Positions 1 to 8,254 of a stretch of 64,000 nucleotides of DNA are shown piece by piece. Below the pieces are notes generated by a model. That model was given only the letters and a program-made list of their open reading frames with translations, was not told the origin of the DNA and searched no databases. The DNA is from JACVRX01 sp963831385. Lineage in GTDB: Bacteria; Actinomycetota; Actinomycetes; Jiangellales; Jiangellaceae. The DNA lies in contig CAWHPW010000014.1 of assembly GCA_963831385.1 (NCBI GenBank), positions 160,169 to 224,168 of the forward strand, read 5' to 3'. The translations under genes and the position numbers were made by a program. How positions within the stretch are numbered: the first letter of the stretch is position 1; each line of letters begins with the position of its first letter.

Positions 1-1
1 C

Positions 2-151
2 GGGCGGTCCAAGATCGAAGTGAGTGGCGGTCTGACGATCTACGCGGCGCGGGCGTACGGGGAAACGGGTGTGGATTACCTGGCGGTCGGAGCGATCACC
101 CACTCTGCGCCGGCGCTCGACATCGCGTTCGACTTGCGTGAGGTTCGCTGA
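2..151 (+). CDS. nadC: Nicotinate-nucleotide pyrophosphorylase, C-terminal end (partial)
   Basis: Only the last 49 codons are present; the gene runs in from the left edge and stops with TGA at 149-151. The visible tail (GRSKIEVSGGLT, then TGVDYLAVGAITHSAPALD) is the characteristic end of quinolinate phosphoribosyltransferase, in which the SGG and GAITHS segments form part of the phosphoribosyl pocket. The enzyme makes nicotinate mononucleotide from quinolinate in de novo NAD synthesis. The stop lies 2 bp before the coaX start, so the two cofactor genes are probably co-transcribed. The identification rests on the short C-terminal stretch and the neighbouring coaX. Confidence 0.85.
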   Translation, partial: GRSKIEVSGGLTIYAARAYGETGVDYLAVGAITHSAPALDIAFDLREVR

Positions 152-153
152 CG

Positions 154-933
154 ATGCTGCTCGCGATCGACGTCGGCAACACCCAGACCGTTCTCGGTCT
201 GCTCGACGGTGAGCAGGTCGCCGAGCATTGGCGGCTCGCGACCGATGCTCGACGGACGGCCGACGAGTTCATGGCCGTGTTGCGTGGACTGCTGGCTGAC
301 GGTCCGGAGGGCCGGATCAACGGTCTGGCCATCTGCTCGACCGTCCCCTCGGTGCTGCACGAGATGCGCGAGATGGTGGCCAGATACTTCTCCGCGATTC
401 CGTCGGTCCTCGTCGAGCCCGGTGTTCGCACAGGTGTACCGGTGCTGATGGACAACCCACGCGAGGTGGGTACCGACCGGATCGTCAACGCCTTGGCCGC
501 GAAGCATCTCTATGGCGGGCCGTGCATCGTCGTCGACTTCGGCACGGCGACCACCTTCGACGTCGTGTCGGAAACGGGAGAGTACGTCGGCGGTGCGATC
601 GCGCCGGGCATCGGGGTGTCGCTGGACGCTCTTGGCGACGCCGGGGCGCAGCTGCGCCGAGTCGAGTTGGTCCGACCCCGATCGGTGATCGCCAAGAACA
701 CGGTCGAGGCGTTGCAGTCGGGTGCGCTGTTCGGCTTTTCCGGGCAGGTCGACGGGATCGTCACCCGGATGGCAGCCGAGCTCGGCCGGCCGCTCACCGA
801 CCTCACCGTGATCGCCACCGGCGGACTGGCGCCAGCCGTGATCGACGAATGCGCCACCATCGACTATCACGAGCCGTGGCTCACGCTGGTCGGCTTGCGG
901 TTGGTTTACGACCGCAACGTGCCGGAACCCTAA
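154..933 (+). CDS. coaX: Type III pantothenate kinase
   Basis: 259 aa, the usual length for the family. It phosphorylates pantothenate with ATP in the first step of coenzyme A synthesis in the cytoplasm. The N-terminal DVGNTQT (residues 6-12) is the phosphate-binding loop of the ASKHA fold, VGTDRI (about 108) is the pantothenate-contacting motif, and VVDFGTATTFD (about 127-137) carries the catalytic Asp region and second phosphate loop. The start ATG lies 2 bp after the nadC stop, so translation is likely coupled. Its stop codon (931-933) overlaps the stop of the opposing STAS gene (930-932), leaving no room for a separate terminator between the two convergent genes. Confidence 0.95.
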   Translation: MLLAIDVGNTQTVLGLLDGEQVAEHWRLATDARRTADEFMAVLRGLLADGPEGRINGLAICSTVPSVLHEMREMVARYFSAIPSVLVEPGVRTGVPVLMDNPREVGTDRIVNALAAKHLYGGPCIVVDFGTATTFDVVSETGEYVGGAIAPGIGVSLDALGDAGAQLRRVELVRPRSVIAKNTVEALQSGALFGFSGQVDGIVTRMAAELGRPLTDLTVIATGGLAPAVIDECATIDYHEPWLTLVGLRLVYDRNVPEP

Positions 934-1259
934 CTTGAGGGAGGGCTCGCCTCCATGAACTGCCAGCCGGCCGCCTCGACTGCCCGGTGAGCGGGCCCGC
1001 TGAGCGAGGAGAACGACACCTCGAATCCTGATCGCCGGCCGCGCTCGTTCAACTCCCGCAAGAACGCGATTCCCGGCGGACCGAGTGACGTGACCCCGTG
1101 CATGTCGACGACCGCATGACTCAGGCCGTTGAGGCCTTCCAGCTCGGCCACCTCGGCCACCGCCCCGTGCAGCTGGTCGATCATCTCGTCGTCGATGTCA
1201 CCGGAGAGGAACACCACGATCTCTCGGGACCCGCGATCTACGACGCGCACCTCGTTCAT
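930..1259 (-). CDS. STAS-domain protein (anti-sigma factor antagonist type)
   Basis: 109 aa from an ATG at 1259 preceded by a GGAGGTGAGG ribosome site. An upstream in-frame extension to 1394 runs through a 12-bp repeat and is not credible. The protein has the STAS pattern: an early beta strand (IVVFLSGDID), a helix with acidic residues, then HAVVDMHGVTSLGPPGIAFL, where the usual phosphorylatable Ser is in the TSLG segment. Such proteins bind anti-sigma kinases or act in stressosome-like modules. No kinase or sigma gene is adjacent, so the partner is unknown. The gene faces coaX tail to tail with stop codons overlapping. Confidence 0.8.
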   Translation of the reverse strand: MNEVRVVDRGSREIVVFLSGDIDDEMIDQLHGAVAEVAELEGLNGLSHAVVDMHGVTSLGPPGIAFLRELNERGRRSGFEVSFSSLSGPAHRAVEAAGWQFMEASPPSS

Positions 1260-1310
1260 CGTCCTCACCTCCGTGCCATGACTGTTGCACCGCGGCAGGA
1301 GTTCGGCAAT

Positions 1311-1370
1311 GCCTGCTCTTGGGCCTGCTCTTGGGCCCGCTCTTGGGCCGGCTTTGGGGCCGGCTGTGCG
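1311..1370. repeat. 12-bp tandem repeat, five decaying units
   Basis: Five consecutive 12-mers: GCCTGCTCTTGG twice, then GCCCGCTCTTGG, GCCGGCTTTGGG and GCCGGCTGTGCG. They fill the gap between the divergent STAS and lysS starts. Translated in either direction they give spurious Ala-Gly-Pro or Ala-Leu-Gly-Pro repeats, which explains the false N-terminal extensions of both neighbours. The first two units are identical and the later ones diverge progressively, as expected from slippage expansion. Confidence 0.85.
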
Positions 1371-1378
1371 CGCCCCCC

Positions 1379-1384
1379 TACCCT
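1379..1384 (+). promoter_or_regulatory. -10-like hexamer of lysS (leaderless pattern)
   Basis: TACCCT ends 8 nt before the lysS ATG at 1393, so a transcript would begin at or within a few bases of the start codon. No clear -35 is visible because the tandem repeat lies just upstream. Confidence 0.45.
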
Positions 1385-1392
1385 GGTGGGTC

Positions 1393-2889
1393 ATGAGCGA
1401 CCGGCCGAGCGTGCCCGACGACGATCTGCCCGAGCAGATGCGGGTCCGCCGGCAGAAGCGCAGCGAGCTGCTCGAGCGTGGGCGGGCGCCGTACGCGGCC
1501 GGGTTTCACCGAACGCACACCCTGGCCGAGCTACGGGAGACGTACTCGGACCTGGAGTCCGGAGCGTCGACCGGCGTGATCGTGTCGGTCGCGGGCCGAG
1601 TGATTCATCTGCGCAACACCGGGAAGCTCTGCTTCGCCCTGCTCCGCGACGGGGAGGGGATCGAGCTGCAGGCGATGCTGTCGTTGGACCGACTCGGCGA
1701 AGACATGCTGAGCGAGTGGAAGCATGTGGTCGACATCGGTGACCACGTCGGCATCACGGGCGAGATGATCTCCAGCCGACGCGGCGAGCTGTCGGTGCTG
1801 GCCGACCAGTGGACGATCGTCGCGAAGGCCTTGCGCCCGTTACCGGTAGCGCACAAGTCCCTCTCCGACGAGACGAGGAGCCGCCAGCGCTACGTCGACC
1901 TGGTCGTCAACCCACAGGCTCGCGACATGGTCCGCACCAGGGCAACAGTGCTGGGCTCAGTGCGCGAGACGATGAACGGTAAGGGATACCTCGAGGTAGA
2001 GACACCGGTGCTCCAACTCGTCCACGGCGGCGCTGCGGCGCGTCCCTTTCACACCCACCTCAACGCGTTCGACCTGCCCATGACGCTGCGAATCGCGCTG
2101 GAGCTGCATCTCAAGCGCGCCATTGTCGGTGGCATCGACAAGGTCTACGAGATCGGCCGGATCTTCCGGAACGAAGGCATCGACTCCACGCACAGCGCCG
2201 AGTTCACGATGCTCGAGGCGTACCAGGCCTACGGTGACTACGACACCATGGCCGAGCTCACCAGGACGCTGGTGATCGACGCGGCGCGGGCTACTGGCCA
2301 CACCGTGATAGCCGACGGCCACGGTGCAGAGCTGGACCTCGAGGGTCCTTGGCAGCGCATCACGCTTCACCAGGCGGTGTCGAACGCCGTTGGTGCGGAG
2401 GTGACGATCGATACCGACACCGATCGGCTCCGGGAGCTGGCCGCCAAACACGACGTCCGCATCGCGGACGGGTGGAGCCACGGCGAGATCGTGCTCGAAT
2501 TGTTCGAGAAGCTGGTTGAAGCGACAGTGCGAACGCCGACGTTCGTCTGCGACTACCCGGAATCGGTCCGCCCGCTGGCCCGGCCGCACCGCGCCGATCA
2601 CCGGCTGACCGAAGCGTGGGACCTGGTCATCGCCGGCGTCGAATTGGCGGTGGCATACTCGGAACTGACCGATCCGATCATCCAGCGGGAGCGGCTGATT
2701 GCGCAGTCGGAACTGGCCGCGCAAGGCGACCCCGAGGCCATGGAACTCGACGAGGACTTCCTGCGGGCACTCGAGTACGGAATGCCGCCAACTGGCGGAA
2801 TGGGCCTCGGGATCGACCGCCTTGTGATGTTGCTCACAGGCGTAGGCATTCGTGACACGATTCTCTTTCCATTGGTCAAGCCGGAATGA
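1393..2889 (+). CDS. lysS: Lysyl-tRNA synthetase, class II
   Basis: 498 aa, normal for bacterial LysRS. It charges tRNA-Lys with lysine using ATP. An N-terminal OB-fold anticodon-binding domain (about 60-165, VAGRVIHLRNTGKLCFALLRDG) precedes the class II catalytic core: motif 2 around FRNEGIDSTHSAEFTMLE and motif 3 GMGLGIDRLVMLLTG at the end. Motif 2 reads THSAEFT where most LysRS have THNPEFT, a mild divergence. ATG 1393 is chosen because the in-frame upstream extension is repeat-derived; TACCCT and GGTGGG lie immediately before it. The stop overlaps the next start (ATGA), so the acetyltransferase is translationally coupled. Confidence 0.93.
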   Translation: MSDRPSVPDDDLPEQMRVRRQKRSELLERGRAPYAAGFHRTHTLAELRETYSDLESGASTGVIVSVAGRVIHLRNTGKLCFALLRDGEGIELQAMLSLDRLGEDMLSEWKHVVDIGDHVGITGEMISSRRGELSVLADQWTIVAKALRPLPVAHKSLSDETRSRQRYVDLVVNPQARDMVRTRATVLGSVRETMNGKGYLEVETPVLQLVHGGAAARPFHTHLNAFDLPMTLRIALELHLKRAIVGGIDKVYEIGRIFRNEGIDSTHSAEFTMLEAYQAYGDYDTMAELTRTLVIDAARATGHTVIADGHGAELDLEGPWQRITLHQAVSNAVGAEVTIDTDTDRLRELAAKHDVRIADGWSHGEIVLELFEKLVEATVRTPTFVCDYPESVRPLARPHRADHRLTEAWDLVIAGVELAVAYSELTDPIIQRERLIAQSELAAQGDPEAMELDEDFLRALEYGMPPTGGMGLGIDRLVMLLTGVGIRDTILFPLVKPE

Positions 2890-3437
2890 CAGTGAACACT
2901 GCACCCGGTCGGGCGACTGACGGCCGGCCGCCGGTCCCCGACTACATCATCAGAAGGGCCCGCACGGCGGATGTTCCGGCGATCCGCCGGTTGGTCGACG
3001 CCTACTCCGGCGACCGCATTTTGTTGTCCAAGGAGATGGTCACCCTCTACGAGGACATCCAGGAATTCTGGGTGGCCTCGCATAGTGCCGGGCCGCTGGT
3101 CGGCTGCGGTGCGTTGCACGTCATGTGGGAGGACCTTGCCGAGGTACGAACCCTGGCGACGGACCCGTCGCATACCCGCCGAGGGGTCGGAACAGCCCTG
3201 CTCAGCAAGCTTCTGGACGTGGCCCGGGACCTTGGCGTGTCGCGGGTCTTCTGCCTGACCTTCGAGGTGGAGTTCTTCACCCGGCATGGATTCGAGCCGC
3301 TGGCTGGATCGCCGGTCGAAGCCGATGTCTACGCGCAGCTGCTGCGTTCGTACGACGAAGGAGTTGCCGAGTTCCTGGACCTGGATCGGGTGAAGCCGAA
3401 CACACTCGGAAACACTCGGATGCTGCTGCGCTTCTGA
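2886..3437 (+). CDS. argA: Amino-acid N-acetyltransferase (actinobacterial ArgA type)
   Basis: 183 aa, a single GNAT domain. It closely resembles the short mycobacterial glutamate N-acetyltransferase ArgA: YIIRRARTADVPAIRRLVD at the N-terminus, the acetyl-CoA loop THTRRGVGTALL-like segment (here HTRRGVGTALLSKLL, about 98-112), ARHGF-like FFTRHGFEPL, and the diagnostic C-terminus AEFLDLDRVKPNTLGNTRML. The role would be the first committed step of arginine synthesis, acetylating glutamate. Its ATG overlaps the lysS stop by 4 bp. Linkage with lysS rather than other arg genes means the substrate is inferred from similarity alone. Confidence 0.85.
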   Translation: MTVNTAPGRATDGRPPVPDYIIRRARTADVPAIRRLVDAYSGDRILLSKEMVTLYEDIQEFWVASHSAGPLVGCGALHVMWEDLAEVRTLATDPSHTRRGVGTALLSKLLDVARDLGVSRVFCLTFEVEFFTRHGFEPLAGSPVEADVYAQLLRSYDEGVAEFLDLDRVKPNTLGNTRMLLRF

Positions 3438-3475
3438 GCCCTAGATAACGATTACGGGTGACCACATTGGGGTAG

Positions 3476-3504
3476 TTGCTTTTCTGTCAGAGGTGGCGTA
3501 GGCA
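3476..3504 (+). promoter_or_regulatory. Putative lsr2 promoter
   Basis: TTGCTT (3476-3481) and TAGGCA (3499-3504) are separated by 17 bp in the argA-lsr2 gap. This would give a leader of about 45 nt ending in the GGAAAGGAAC ribosome site before the lsr2 ATG. Confidence 0.4.
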
Positions 3505-3557
3505 TGACCCAGCTACCTGCCTCAATAATCCCTGCTAGGGCGCGGAAAGGAACGGCC

Positions 3558-3884
3558 ATGGCTCAGAAGGTCCAGGTCATTCTGGTCGACGACATCGACG
3601 GCGGCAAGGCCGAGGAAACGGTCAACTTCTCGCTCGACGGTGTGGCTTACGAACTTGACCTGTCCAAGAAGAACGCGGCGAAGTTCCGCGATTCGCTGGC
3701 TCCGTACGTCGGCTCGGCGCGCAAGACCGCCCGCCGCGGCGGACGGCGCGGACAAGCGCGCGGTGGCCGGGGCTCCAACACTTCGGCAATTCGCCAATGG
3801 GCGCGGGACCAGGGCATGAAGGTCTCTGACCGCGGCCGGGTGCCGGCGGAGATACTCGCGAAATACGATGCGGCGCACGGCTGA
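3558..3884 (+). CDS. lsr2: Lsr2 nucleoid-associated protein
   Basis: 108 aa, typical. Lsr2 is the actinobacterial H-NS analogue that coats AT-rich and foreign DNA and silences transcription. The N-terminal dimerisation domain starts MAQKVQVILVDDIDGG and includes VNFSLDGVAYELDLS. A basic Arg/Gly linker (about 58-76) leads to the C-terminal DNA-binding domain with the AT-hook-like RGR in DRGRVPAEI and the preceding IRQWARDQGMKVS. ATG 3558 follows GGAAAGGAACGGCC; the upstream in-frame ATG at 3504 lies in the promoter region and would add residues not found in the family. A strong hairpin follows. Confidence 0.96.
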   Translation: MAQKVQVILVDDIDGGKAEETVNFSLDGVAYELDLSKKNAAKFRDSLAPYVGSARKTARRGGRRGQARGGRGSNTSAIRQWARDQGMKVSDRGRVPAEILAKYDAAHG

Positions 3885-3920
3885 CAAAGCCGCACTAACG
3901 CACTAAGAGGAGCCGAAGGC

Positions 3921-3953
3921 GGGTGCTGTCCGACGCAAGGTCGGGCAGCACCC
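3921..3953 (+). terminator. Hairpin after lsr2
   Basis: GGGTGCTGTCCGAC (3921-3934) pairs with GTCGGGCAGCACCC (3940-3953) across a GCAAG loop; one position is a G-T pair. It begins 37 nt after the lsr2 stop and is followed by TCTCC rather than a T-run. The rest of the 3885-4363 gap holds repeat copy 1 and the clpC upstream region. Confidence 0.75.
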
Positions 3954-4077
3954 TCTCCGTTGCCCGAGCTGGTATCCGCCCTGCCGCAGGGTCGCGGATT
4001 CGTGCTGATCTGCCGCCAACCGAACCGCACACCGCCGGGCCACGTATAACCAGGTAAGCCGTCTCGCTTCCAGCAGC

Positions 4078-4167
4078 AGCGCTGGGGCCATCACCAGGCG
4101 TACCCGTACGTCACCAGGCTTGCCGGCCTGGTGACGTACCGACAGGGGTGGTGAACGTGGTCATTCC
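4078..4167. repeat. 90-bp palindromic element, copy 1 (left outer arm degraded)
   Basis: The right outer arm TGGTGAACGTGGTCATTCC (4149-4167) and the inner stem TACGTCACCA (4107-4116) with TGGTGACGTA (4129-4138) match copies 2 and 3 in sequence and spacing: two 10-nt internal-loop strands and a 12-nt apical segment. The left outer arm (4078-4096) retains little beyond TCACCA. The inner stem differs from the other copies at one base pair with both sides changed (G-C instead of A-T). The element lies between lsr2 and clpC. Confidence 0.85.
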
Positions 4168-4249
4168 GATCCGTGTTCGCCCCTGGCGTACGACTCATCT
4201 GGGCGGAAGTTGGCCGGCGAAGTAGGTGTTGTATGGGCATGCGCCACCG

Positions 4250-4271
4250 GGTTCGGTCGATGAGACGAACC
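4250..4271. promoter_or_regulatory. Inverted repeat upstream of clpC
   Basis: GGTTCG (4250-4255) and CGAACC (4266-4271) flank a 10-nt spacer, immediately before a TTGACG (4275-4280) that could serve as a -35. ClpC genes are often under ClgR, CtsR or HspR control, but the spacing does not clearly match their published boxes, so the regulator is unknown. Confidence 0.3.
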
Positions 4272-4363
4272 GAGTTGACGACCGGCTGGCGGGTTAGCAT
4301 GCGAGTACGGGCGGACCGGGAGAGCCCCGGCACACCCAGACCGCTCGGTGAGGAGTGCCGCTG

Positions 4364-6907
4364 ATGTTCGAGAGGTTTACCGACCGCGCACGGCGCGTCG
4401 TGGTCCTGGCCCAGGAAGAGGCCAGGATGCTCAACCACAACTACATCGGTACCGAGCACATCCTGCTGGGCCTGATCCACGAGGGCGAAGGAGTCGCGGC
4501 CAAGGCGCTGGAGAGTCTCGGCATCTCGTTGGACGCGGTGCGCGGTCAGGTCGAGGAGATCATCGGCCAAGGCCAGCAGGCCCCCAGCGGGCACATTCCG
4601 TTCACGCCCCGGGCGAAGAAGGTGCTCGAGCTCAGCCTCCGCGAGGCGCTCCAGCTGGGGCACAACTACATCGGTACCGAGCACATCCTGCTCGGCCTCA
4701 TCCGCGAGGGCGAGGGCGTCGCGGCCCAGGTACTGGTCAAACTCGGCGCGGACCTCAACCGGGTCCGCCAGCAAGTCATCCAGCTGCTCTCCGGCTATCA
4801 GGGCGGGAAAGAGGCCGCCACCGCGGGCGCCGGACCGCAAGGCGACGCGCCATCGACCTCCCTGGTCCTCGACCAGTTCGGTCGGAACCTGACCCAGGGC
4901 GCCCGCGAGGGCAAGCTCGACCCGGTCATCGGGCGGGAGAAGGAGATCGAGCGGGTCATGCAGGTGCTGTCCCGCCGCACGAAGAACAACCCGGTCCTCA
5001 TCGGCGAACCCGGCGTCGGCAAGACCGCCGTCGTCGAGGGCCTGGCGCAGAACATCGTCAAGGGCGAGGTGCCCGAGACGCTCAAGGACCGCCAGCTCTA
5101 CACCCTCGACCTGGGCGCCCTGGTCGCCGGTTCCCGCTACCGCGGTGATTTCGAAGAGCGGCTGAAGAAGGTCCTCAAGGAGATCCGCACGCGCGGCGAC
5201 ATCATCCTGTTCATCGACGAGCTGCACACTCTCGTCGGCGCCGGGGCCGCCGAGGGAGCTATCGACGCCGCGAGCATCCTCAAGCCCATGCTCGCCCGAG
5301 GCGAACTACAGACCATCGGGGCAACCACGCTCGACGAGTACCGCAAACACGTCGAGAAGGACGCCGCGCTGGAGCGCCGATTCCAACCGATCCAGGTCCA
5401 GGAGCCCACACTCGCGCACACCATCGAGATCCTCAAGGGTCTGCGTGACCGCTACGAGGCCCACCACCGCGTCTCGATCACCGACGGCGCACTGGTGGCC
5501 GCTGCGCAGCTCGCTGATCGGTACATCTCCGACCGGTTCCTGCCGGACAAGGCGATCGACCTCATCGACGAGGCCGGCTCCCGCCTACGCATTCGCCGGA
5601 TGACCGCACCGCCGGACCTGCGTGAGTTCGACGAGCGGATCGCCGAGGTGCGTCGGGAGAAGGAGTCCGCGATCGACTCGCAGGACTTCGAGAAGGCAGC
5701 GTCTCTACGCGACCGCGAGAAGCAGCTCATCGGACAAAAGGCCGAGCGCGAGAAGCAGTGGAAGGCCGGGGATCTCGACGTCGTGGCCGAGGTCGACGAC
5801 GAGCTGATCGCCGAGGTCCTGGCAGCGGCAACTGGCATTCCGGTGTTCAAGCTCACCGAGGAGGAGACCTCCCGGCTGCTGCACATGGAAGACGAGCTGC
5901 ACAAGCGGATCATCGGCCAGCAGGACGCGATCGGGGCACTGTCCAAGTCGATCCGCCGGACCCGGGCCGGGCTGAAGGATCCGAAGCGACCAGGTGGCTC
6001 GTTCATCTTCGCCGGACCGTCAGGGGTCGGGAAGACCGAGCTGTCCAAGGCGCTCTCCGAATTCCTCTTCGGCGACGAGCACGCCCTCATCCAGCTCGAC
6101 ATGAGCGAGTACTCCGAGAAGCACACGGTCTCGCGGCTGTTCGGCTCACCGCCTGGTTATGTCGGATACGAGGAGGGCGGCCAGCTCACCGAAAAGGTGC
6201 GCCGGCGTCCGTTCTCGGTCGTGCTGTTCGACGAGGTCGAGAAGGCCCATCCGGACATCTTCAACTCGCTGCTGCAGGTGCTCGAGGACGGTCGGCTCAC
6301 CGACGCCCAAGGACGCGTGGTCGACTTCAAGAACACCGTGATCATCATGACCACCAACCTCGGGACCCGAGACATTGCCAAGGGTGTCAACCTGGGCTTC
6401 TCGACCGGCGGGGGCGCCGACGGCGACTACGACCGGATGAAGAACAAGGTCACCGACGAGCTCAAGCAGCATTTCCGGCCGGAGTTCCTCAACCGGGTCG
6501 ACGATGTGATCGTCTTCCACCAGCTCACACCGGAAGAGATCGTCCGGATCGTCGACCTGATGATCACCCAGGTCGACATCCGGCTGCACGACAAGGACAT
6601 GGGTATCGAGCTCACCCAGGCCGCAAAGGAACTGCTGGCCGATCACGGGTTCGACCCAGTCCTCGGCGCGCGGCCGCTGCGCCGGACGATCCAGCGCGAG
6701 ATCGAGGACTCGCTCTCGGAGAAGATCCTCTTCGGTGAGCTCAAGGCCGGCGAGATCGTCCTTGTCGACGTCGAGGGTGAAGGCCGCGAAGCCAACTTCA
6801 CGTTTACCGGGAGCCCGAAGTCCGAACTGCCTGATGTGGCGGTCGTCGAGGCTGCAGCGACGGGCAGCGGCGGTCGACGCGGCGGCGCGGCCAGCGAAAC
6901 GGGCTGA
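4364..6907 (+). CDS. clpC: ClpC, ATP-dependent Clp protease ATPase subunit
   Basis: 847 aa, a full-length ClpC. It unfolds tagged or damaged proteins and feeds them to ClpP. Two N-terminal Clp repeats (LNHNYIGTEHILLGL near 25 and LGHNYIGTEHILLGL near 100) come first. AAA module 1 follows, with Walker A GEPGVGKT at about 215 and the Walker B region near LFIDELHTLVG. A UVR-type coiled coil (SAIDSQDFEKAASLRDREKQ, about 430-450) leads to AAA module 2 with GPSGVGKTE at about 551. The C-terminus carries GARPLRRTIQREIEDSLSEK. ATG 4364 is chosen because GGTGAGGAG sits 9 nt upstream; GTG 4355 directly abuts that site. The gene is monocistronic, with an upstream inverted repeat and a downstream hairpin. 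Confidence 0.97.
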   Translation: MFERFTDRARRVVVLAQEEARMLNHNYIGTEHILLGLIHEGEGVAAKALESLGISLDAVRGQVEEIIGQGQQAPSGHIPFTPRAKKVLELSLREALQLGHNYIGTEHILLGLIREGEGVAAQVLVKLGADLNRVRQQVIQLLSGYQGGKEAATAGAGPQGDAPSTSLVLDQFGRNLTQGAREGKLDPVIGREKEIERVMQVLSRRTKNNPVLIGEPGVGKTAVVEGLAQNIVKGEVPETLKDRQLYTLDLGALVAGSRYRGDFEERLKKVLKEIRTRGDIILFIDELHTLVGAGAAEGAIDAASILKPMLARGELQTIGATTLDEYRKHVEKDAALERRFQPIQVQEPTLAHTIEILKGLRDRYEAHHRVSITDGALVAAAQLADRYISDRFLPDKAIDLIDEAGSRLRIRRMTAPPDLREFDERIAEVRREKESAIDSQDFEKAASLRDREKQLIGQKAEREKQWKAGDLDVVAEVDDELIAEVLAAATGIPVFKLTEEETSRLLHMEDELHKRIIGQQDAIGALSKSIRRTRAGLKDPKRPGGSFIFAGPSGVGKTELSKALSEFLFGDEHALIQLDMSEYSEKHTVSRLFGSPPGYVGYEEGGQLTEKVRRRPFSVVLFDEVEKAHPDIFNSLLQVLEDGRLTDAQGRVVDFKNTVIIMTTNLGTRDIAKGVNLGFSTGGGADGDYDRMKNKVTDELKQHFRPEFLNRVDDVIVFHQLTPEEIVRIVDLMITQVDIRLHDKDMGIELTQAAKELLADHGFDPVLGARPLRRTIQREIEDSLSEKILFGELKAGEIVLVDVEGEGREANFTFTGSPKSELPDVAVVEAAATGSGGRRGGAASETG

Positions 6908-6930
6908 TCTCGCGACTTTCGCCGCAGACT

Positions 6931-6977
6931 GTTCACAGGTGGTGCGACCCGCCTGGCATGTCTCGCCACTTGTGAAC
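6931..6977 (+). terminator. Hairpin after clpC
   Basis: GTTCACAGGTGGTGCGA (6931-6947) and TCTCGCCACTTGTGAAC (6961-6977) form an imperfect inverted repeat starting 24 nt past the clpC stop. There is no T-run. It could be a terminator or mRNA-stabilising hairpin. Confidence 0.5.
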
Positions 6978-7040
6978 CATGGATCATGGACCGGCTGTGA
7001 TGCCTGGGTGAACGCTGTAGCTGCCTGGACGGGGGTGACG

Positions 7041-7409
7041 ATGTCAGACGATCTCGCGGCGTATCGTGCCGCCGCCGTGCTGTACGAGGCGGGGGACGCC
7101 GTTGGTGCCGCGCGCGAGCTCGAACCGCTGCTCGTCGGTGACTCGACGCCGAAGTCGGTACTCGAGCTGGCCGGCCGGGCATTCTTCCGCTCCGCTCAGC
7201 TACGCCGGGCGGAGGACGCTTTCAGCCGGCTGGTCGAGCGGGACCCGAGTGACGCATACGCCCGGTTCGCGCTGGGGCGGACCCTGGAGCGTCAAAGCCG
7301 GCGCGACGAGGCGGCGGCGTGCTACCGCCTTGCCGCCGCGATGGACCCAAAGGACGACTACGTCCGGGCACTCGACCGAGTGACGGGTGGACGACTCGGG
7401 AGCCGGTAG
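7041..7409 (+). CDS. Tetratricopeptide-repeat protein
   Basis: 122 aa. At least two TPR units are visible: AAYRAAAVLYEAGDAVGAARELEPLL, then SVLELAGRAFFRSAQLRRAEDAFSRLVERDPSDAYARFALGRTLERQSRRDEAAACYRLAAAMDP. These have the alternating small and aromatic residues and terminal Pro typical of TPRs. Such proteins are scaffolds; no catalytic motif is present. GGGGGTGACG precedes ATG 7041. The last 52 bp overlap the 3' end of mutY on the other strand, so the two convergent genes share their tails. A TPR protein next to clpC and mutY recurs in actinobacteria, but the partner is unknown. Confidence 0.85.
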   Translation: MSDDLAAYRAAAVLYEAGDAVGAARELEPLLVGDSTPKSVLELAGRAFFRSAQLRRAEDAFSRLVERDPSDAYARFALGRTLERQSRRDEAAACYRLAAAMDPKDDYVRALDRVTGGRLGSR

Positions 7410-8251
7410 TGGTCGCGCGGCACGGGCTCGACCAGACCGTCGGCGACCAAACCGTCGAGCGCGCGTTCGCGTTGGACCGCGTCATTCGGCCAGGCGGAGA
7501 TCAGCCGGGCCCTCGGTACTGCGGCGGGCTCGGCGCGGAGAACGGCCATCAACGCTCCCCGGGCTTGGCGGTCCGTGCCCGTCCACGGCTGGCTCCGCCT
7601 CGTCGGTCCGGAGTACGGCGGGAAGCCGGCCAGCCGCCAGGCGCACGAACCGGCGATCGGACAGGCTGAACATCTCGGCGATCGCGCCGTGCAGACCAGC
7701 GCACCGAGTTCCATGGCAGCGACAGCCCAGCCAGCGGCTGTTTCGTCGGCTGGAACCATCGACTCCGCGAGTCGACGCTCGCGGGCCGTAGTGGCGATCC
7801 CGGGCTGGGCGACGCCGGCCACCGATCGAGCCAGCACTCGACGCACGTTGGTGTCGACGACAGCATGCCGTTGGCCGTACGCGAACGACGCGACGGCGGC
7901 CGCCGTGTACTCACCGACTCCCGGCAGCGTTCGCAATGCGTCGTACGACGACGGGACCTCGCCGGAATGTTGTTCCACGATGACTCTGGCGGCCGCGTGC
8001 AGGCGCAGCGCACGGCCCGGGTATCCCAACCGGCCCCAGGCCCGGATCGCCGTGGCAGGCGGCTCGAGGGCCAGGTCAGCAGGCGCCGGCCACCGGCCAA
8101 GCCAGGCGCGCCACACCGGCTCGACCCGCGCGACTGGAGTCTGTTGGAGCATGAACTCGCTGACCAGCACACCCCACGGCGTCCGATCCGCGGCGCGCCA
8201 AGGCAGCTCCCGGGCGTTGCTGCCGTACCACTCGATGACGGTGTTCTGCAC
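7358..8251 (-). CDS. mutY: A/G-specific adenine glycosylase MutY
   Basis: 297 aa. It removes adenine mispaired with 8-oxoguanine in base excision repair. Visible: catalytic Glu32 in VSEFMLQQTPV, the helix-hairpin-helix LPGVGEYTAAAV (109-120), catalytic Asp133 in VVDTNVRR, and the [4Fe-4S] ligands Cys187, 194, 197 and 203 (spacing C-6-C-2-C-5-C). The C-terminal region is short compared with E. coli MutY, as usual in actinobacteria. The GTG start at 8251 is 3 bp after the disA stop, making it the last gene of the radA-disA-mutY operon. Its 3' end overlaps the convergent TPR gene by 52 bp. Confidence 0.95.
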   Translation of the reverse strand: MQNTVIEWYGSNARELPWRAADRTPWGVLVSEFMLQQTPVARVEPVWRAWLGRWPAPADLALEPPATAIRAWGRLGYPGRALRLHAAARVIVEQHSGEVPSSYDALRTLPGVGEYTAAAVASFAYGQRHAVVDTNVRRVLARSVAGVAQPGIATTARERRLAESMVPADETAAGWAVAAMELGALVCTARSPRCSACPIAGSCAWRLAGFPPYSGPTRRSQPWTGTDRQARGALMAVLRAEPAAVPRARLISAWPNDAVQRERALDGLVADGLVEPVPRDHYRLPSRPPVTRSSART

Positions 8252-8254
8252 CGG

